Source: Henckelia pumila
Taxonomy: Eukaryota > Streptophyta > Magnoliopsida > Lamiales > Gesneriaceae
Assembly: GCF_033568475.1 (NCBI RefSeq)
Contig: NC_133123.1
Location: 17,594,622 to 17,658,621, forward strand
Reading direction: 5' to 3'
Length of the DNA stretch: 64,000 nucleotides
Both the position numbers and the translations under genes were made by a program. Under the pieces are notes generated by a model. It was not told where the DNA came from. It saw nothing but the letters and a program-made list of their open reading frames with translations, and did not search any database. This document shows, one piece after another, positions 60,470 to 64,000 of the stretch (the stretch's first letter is position 1; each line of letters begins with the position of its first letter).

Positions 60470-61290
60470 GAGCCAAGTTTATGCATAATTGTGGAATTTC
60501 CAATTCTTCCTTCATACCCCTTCAAGGTAGCTAACAATTTGCATTTTCAAATTTTTTATAAATAAACTTTTTTATTTGTTTTTGTTAAAGTAAATAAATA
60601 AATAAATAGAAAGAATTTTGAATGATTACACGAGAAATTGATTTAAGATTCATCACAATTGATCAAAATTTTATATTAATATGAACAAAAATAAAATGAT
60701 AAGTCTATTTCATTCAAATTATTGGTACCGAAAAAATAAAATCAAAATAAAATAGAATTATTTTTAATTATCAAATAATAATTTCATTAAAATCCAAAAT
60801 AATAGCTACTCAAAATATTTATTATAAATTAAAAACATATTTATTATAATTATTTAAAGACAATAAAAAAATTACAACTATTTATAGTCTATTAATCCTT
60901 ATAAATCATCTTTATAGTAAAAGTGATCTAACTGTTAATCTTAATATAGTAATAATAATTATTATTATTAAAATAAGTTTCTTTTAATAAAATATTATGA
61001 TTGTTATTAATTAAGAATTATTTTATTGTATTATATATCTTACTCTCTTATAATAACTCCATTCTTAAAAACTATCTTTGATATTAATTAACTTATTTGA
61101 TATTTAAATATTAGTATTTTATTTTCAAAAACCAATATGACAATTTTTTTTGTAAGGTAAAAAAAAAAATCCACTAACTCGCTCACGATGATTTTAAGAT
61201 GATTTTTATGATGTTGTGAGTTTAAATTATTTTTAAGCTATGAATTATTAATATGATTTCATGTCTACATATATTTTATTTTAACAATTT
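60470..61290. other. AT-rich intergenic, no gene seen
   Basis: Very AT-rich, with short (AAAT)n and (TTA)n runs; no supported ORF. Confidence 0.6.
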
Positions 61291-64000
61291 TGAGTAAGTT
61301 TATGGTTTCAGGCTGAGTTTGATTTTGGACTCATGGGACGAGGTTAACCAATGAACGAGGTGATAGAGTACATTTTTATGAGAGTTTTAAGTATAATATT
61401 GATATGCTTATTATGTATGAGTCGGGGGATAGTATTTTTTATTAGACGAGTCGGGACAGGCGACTGACTATATTTTAGAGATGAACACACATTACGTATT
61501 GAATGATCATTATCCTATCTATCTACCCGGTTCCCCACCCCATTACTTCCCATGTCCCCTTGTTCCCTTGACTCTCACTTCTTCCCTATCCTCTACACGA
61601 TTCCTTCCCCCTTCTCTCCATTTTATCAATTCTTGTTTCTTTATTGAACCTTCACGGTTCTTCAAGATAGTCACAAGCCAAAGTTCTAAATATCGTTCTT
61701 GATGTGGTTAACTCGTTGCCAATAATCTGAATCAACTCCGTCTTCATTTCAAGGCAAGTACATATTTAAAAGATTTTGAAACCCATTCAAGCTATTATGT
61801 ATTTTGATATGAATTGATGTATGTTGAGATATGTATGCATGATTTTCAAAAATTTCAAGAGCATGAAGTTATGATTTTACAAGATCGTGAAGCGTAGGTT
61901 GTTCTTGTCAAGTTCTTGAGTTTGATTCAAGAGTTTCATGTTTCTTTTAAGTTTTGAAGAGTTCTTGTAGTTTTGATTAAAGTTATTTCAAGTATTGTAG
62001 TGTGAAAAATATGCTTTTTATGATTTAGAAGTATTGGAGTTAACTTTTAAGTTAAAACTTTGAAATGAGACATGTGTTCGGTAGCACCGAATTAGCGGCA
62101 CTTGTTACCATTTTGATGATTTAGACTAGTTTACAAATCCAAATGATATGAGGCTAATTTTATTTGAAATATACTGCATTTATTTACATCTTTCATGTTT
62201 TGAGTTTTGTCAAAATCATTTTTAAAGATTGGTCAAAAATGCCCCGAAGTGTGTCGAATGTTTTGAATTTCCGGCAGTGACACATCTCGGGAGAATGAGA
62301 ATAACCTTTTAATGAAAACTCCAATTTAAGTGAGGTTTTCAAAATTAGAAATCCAAGATCAAGGGCTACAACTTTTATGTTTACTACTTTTCCAAATTCC
62401 GAATGAAAAATAGAGTTACATCACCTGCAAAATGCCACTCCAGAATGGGTCTCGCTCGAGCGAGAGTTAGTGCTGCTCGAGCGAGGATGTTTCTGCCCCC
62501 TTACACTTTGTTTGCATGATTTAAGTTCTAAATGCATGTTTATGATGTATTAAGGTGTTTTAAGTATGTGTAAGAGTTCCTATGCAAAAAGTTTCAAGTT
62601 TTACGTCAAGAACAAAAAGAACGACTTACGTAGATCGATTACGCTATGTGATGCATGCACATGTTTAAGTTTCATTCATGAAACCTATGTTCAGTATGAA
62701 AGTATGATTTTTAATCATTTATGACACGTAAAAAGTTATTGAGTAAAGTTTTATGTTCATGAAGTTATAGTTATGACGAAAATTATTATGTTTCAATGAT
62801 GCAACACAATGAATGACATGTTTTGATAACACAATGAAAATGTAATACTCGAAAAATCCATAAATCTATTCATGATTTATCAATGAAATTATAAATGAAT
62901 TTTAAGTATTTTATTTTATTTAATCATGATTTAATAGTTATTCTTAATTAAATAATTTTATGTGTTGTGTGAATGATTTAAAAGTTGATATTTCATGTAT
63001 TAAAATACATGTTTATTTATTTTATTAAATGATTTTAATGGTTTTGTGCACTTCATTTATGAAGTTTAAAGTTATGATTTAAATTATTAGATGTTAGGTT
63101 TATACCTAATATATATTTATGCCTGACTAGATATTTAAATTTTTTCACGATTGAATTAATTTTGGACAGGAGGAACGAGACTAACCTATGCATGAGATCA
63201 TAGGAAATAATTCTACAAGTATTTTGAGTATAATATTGATATAGTTCTGTTTTATTCATCGGGAAGAGAAATTTTAATAGTTCGATTTGTAGCGTGTTAG
63301 ATAGACTACATATTGATGTAGTCATTCCAACAACCGAACAATTATTTTCTTCTCCTTGCCCCACTTTGTTTGTCCTTGTTTCCCCCTTTCCCAATAATTC
63401 TTCATCTCTACGCTCTTCCATACACGTTTCCTCATCTTCTCCATTCCTCCATTTCTGAAAATTCGCGCTTCAAGACCTCCAATAGCTCCCCGTAAGCTTT
63501 CATTCAAGCTTCAAAAATCCCAACAATTTCCTCCATCTTCTTCTTCCATCTTCCCAACTCCAAATTTCATTCAAGCTCGCCTACCTCTACACAACGGCTG
63601 TATTTTGATCATATCTCATTCATACGGTGTCCAAACTTCATTTCGTTTGAAGGGTTATCTTCCTTACATCCGTACCTTCGATTTGAGCTATGAATCTTTA
63701 TTTTTGGTGGATGTTTCAGCCTAGATCAAAGCCATATTGTAAGACATTTCTGCACAGATTTTCTATTCCCTTTCTTCTTATATTTTGTCTTTGATTCTTG
63801 GTGTATTCTCACCATATAAAAGTGTTATTTTGATCTTAGGAATAGCTTAACAACCTCTTGGATTTCATCTTCCTTTGGTTACCTCTTTAGCATGTCTCTA
63901 TTCCAATTGAGTATGGTTAGATCTCTACCAAGGTCCAAGTTAATCTTGTTCTTCAAAGATCAAAGGCAAGTACAAGTATTTTAAAGGTTTTGAAACCACC
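61290..64000. repeat. Diverged direct repeats, LTR-like
   Basis: Two related blocks, 61320-61790 and 63150-64000, share the phrase AAGTATAATATTGATAT, a following C/T-rich stretch, and a closing GGCAAGTACA...TTTTGAAACC (61753 and 63965). Between them, 62451-62464 is the palindrome CTCGCTCGAGCGAG with a partial second copy at 62477. No protein-coding frame is supported. I take them as LTR pieces of an unidentified element that continues to the right. Confidence 0.5.

Overview
This is nuclear DNA from a flowering plant, almost certainly a eudicot. The evidence is AT-rich intergenic sequence, spliced genes with plant-type introns, a plantacyanin gene, a remnant of a chloroplast one-helix protein (OHP2-like) gene, and a mass of plant Ty1/copia and Ty3/gypsy LTR retrotransposons. 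I cannot name the species from sequence alone. There is no prokaryotic architecture (operons, CRISPR, phage).

1-35,000 is a retrotransposon nest. A Ty1/copia element (copia-1, + strand) enters from the left with an open pol reading frame and a 3' LTR at 2240-4089. Next comes a chromodomain Ty3/gypsy element (gypsy-A, + strand), whose gag-pol runs 4355-8380, is interrupted, and resumes at 27818-28267 with its 3' LTR at 28263-29626. The interruption is a second gypsy (gypsy-B, - strand, 8381-27817, target duplication AAAGG). The 3' LTR of gypsy-B is itself split by a second copy of the copia family (copia-2, - strand, 8781-18145, target duplication GGTAC). After gypsy-A lies a 5'-truncated relative of gypsy-B (gypsy-C, + strand, 29655-34974). 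Apart from the copia-1 part in view, every element carries stops or frameshifts.

35,000-50,600 is the gene-bearing part. It holds a decayed gag remnant (35800-36812), a two-exon plantacyanin gene on the - strand (37996-38870), and a 15-exon glycosyltransferase of the GT28/UGT80-like type on the - strand (40836-49587). I rebuilt all 15 exons; they join into an open frame of 509 codons, and one intron appears to be of the GC-AG class.

50,600-64,000 is repeat-rich again. It holds a foldback MITE, a copia LTR scrap, a Sirevirus-like copia (- strand) with gag, protease and part of integrase plus a 5' LTR carrying eight palindromes, and what looks like the 3' end of a Tat-lineage gypsy (tandem array, antisense spliced ORF, second tandem array, LTR). 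A broken OHP2 first exon sits next to a tRNA-derived SINE, and the window ends in diverged LTR-like direct repeats.

The most notable observations are a probable spliceosomal intron exactly at the Gag/protease boundary of gypsy-B, so that splicing would decide Gag versus Gag-Pol; a perfect 12-bp-stem hairpin and a site II/telo-box-like array kept in all gypsy-B/C LTRs; the palindrome array upstream of the Sirevirus TATA box; and the antisense ORF between two tandem arrays.
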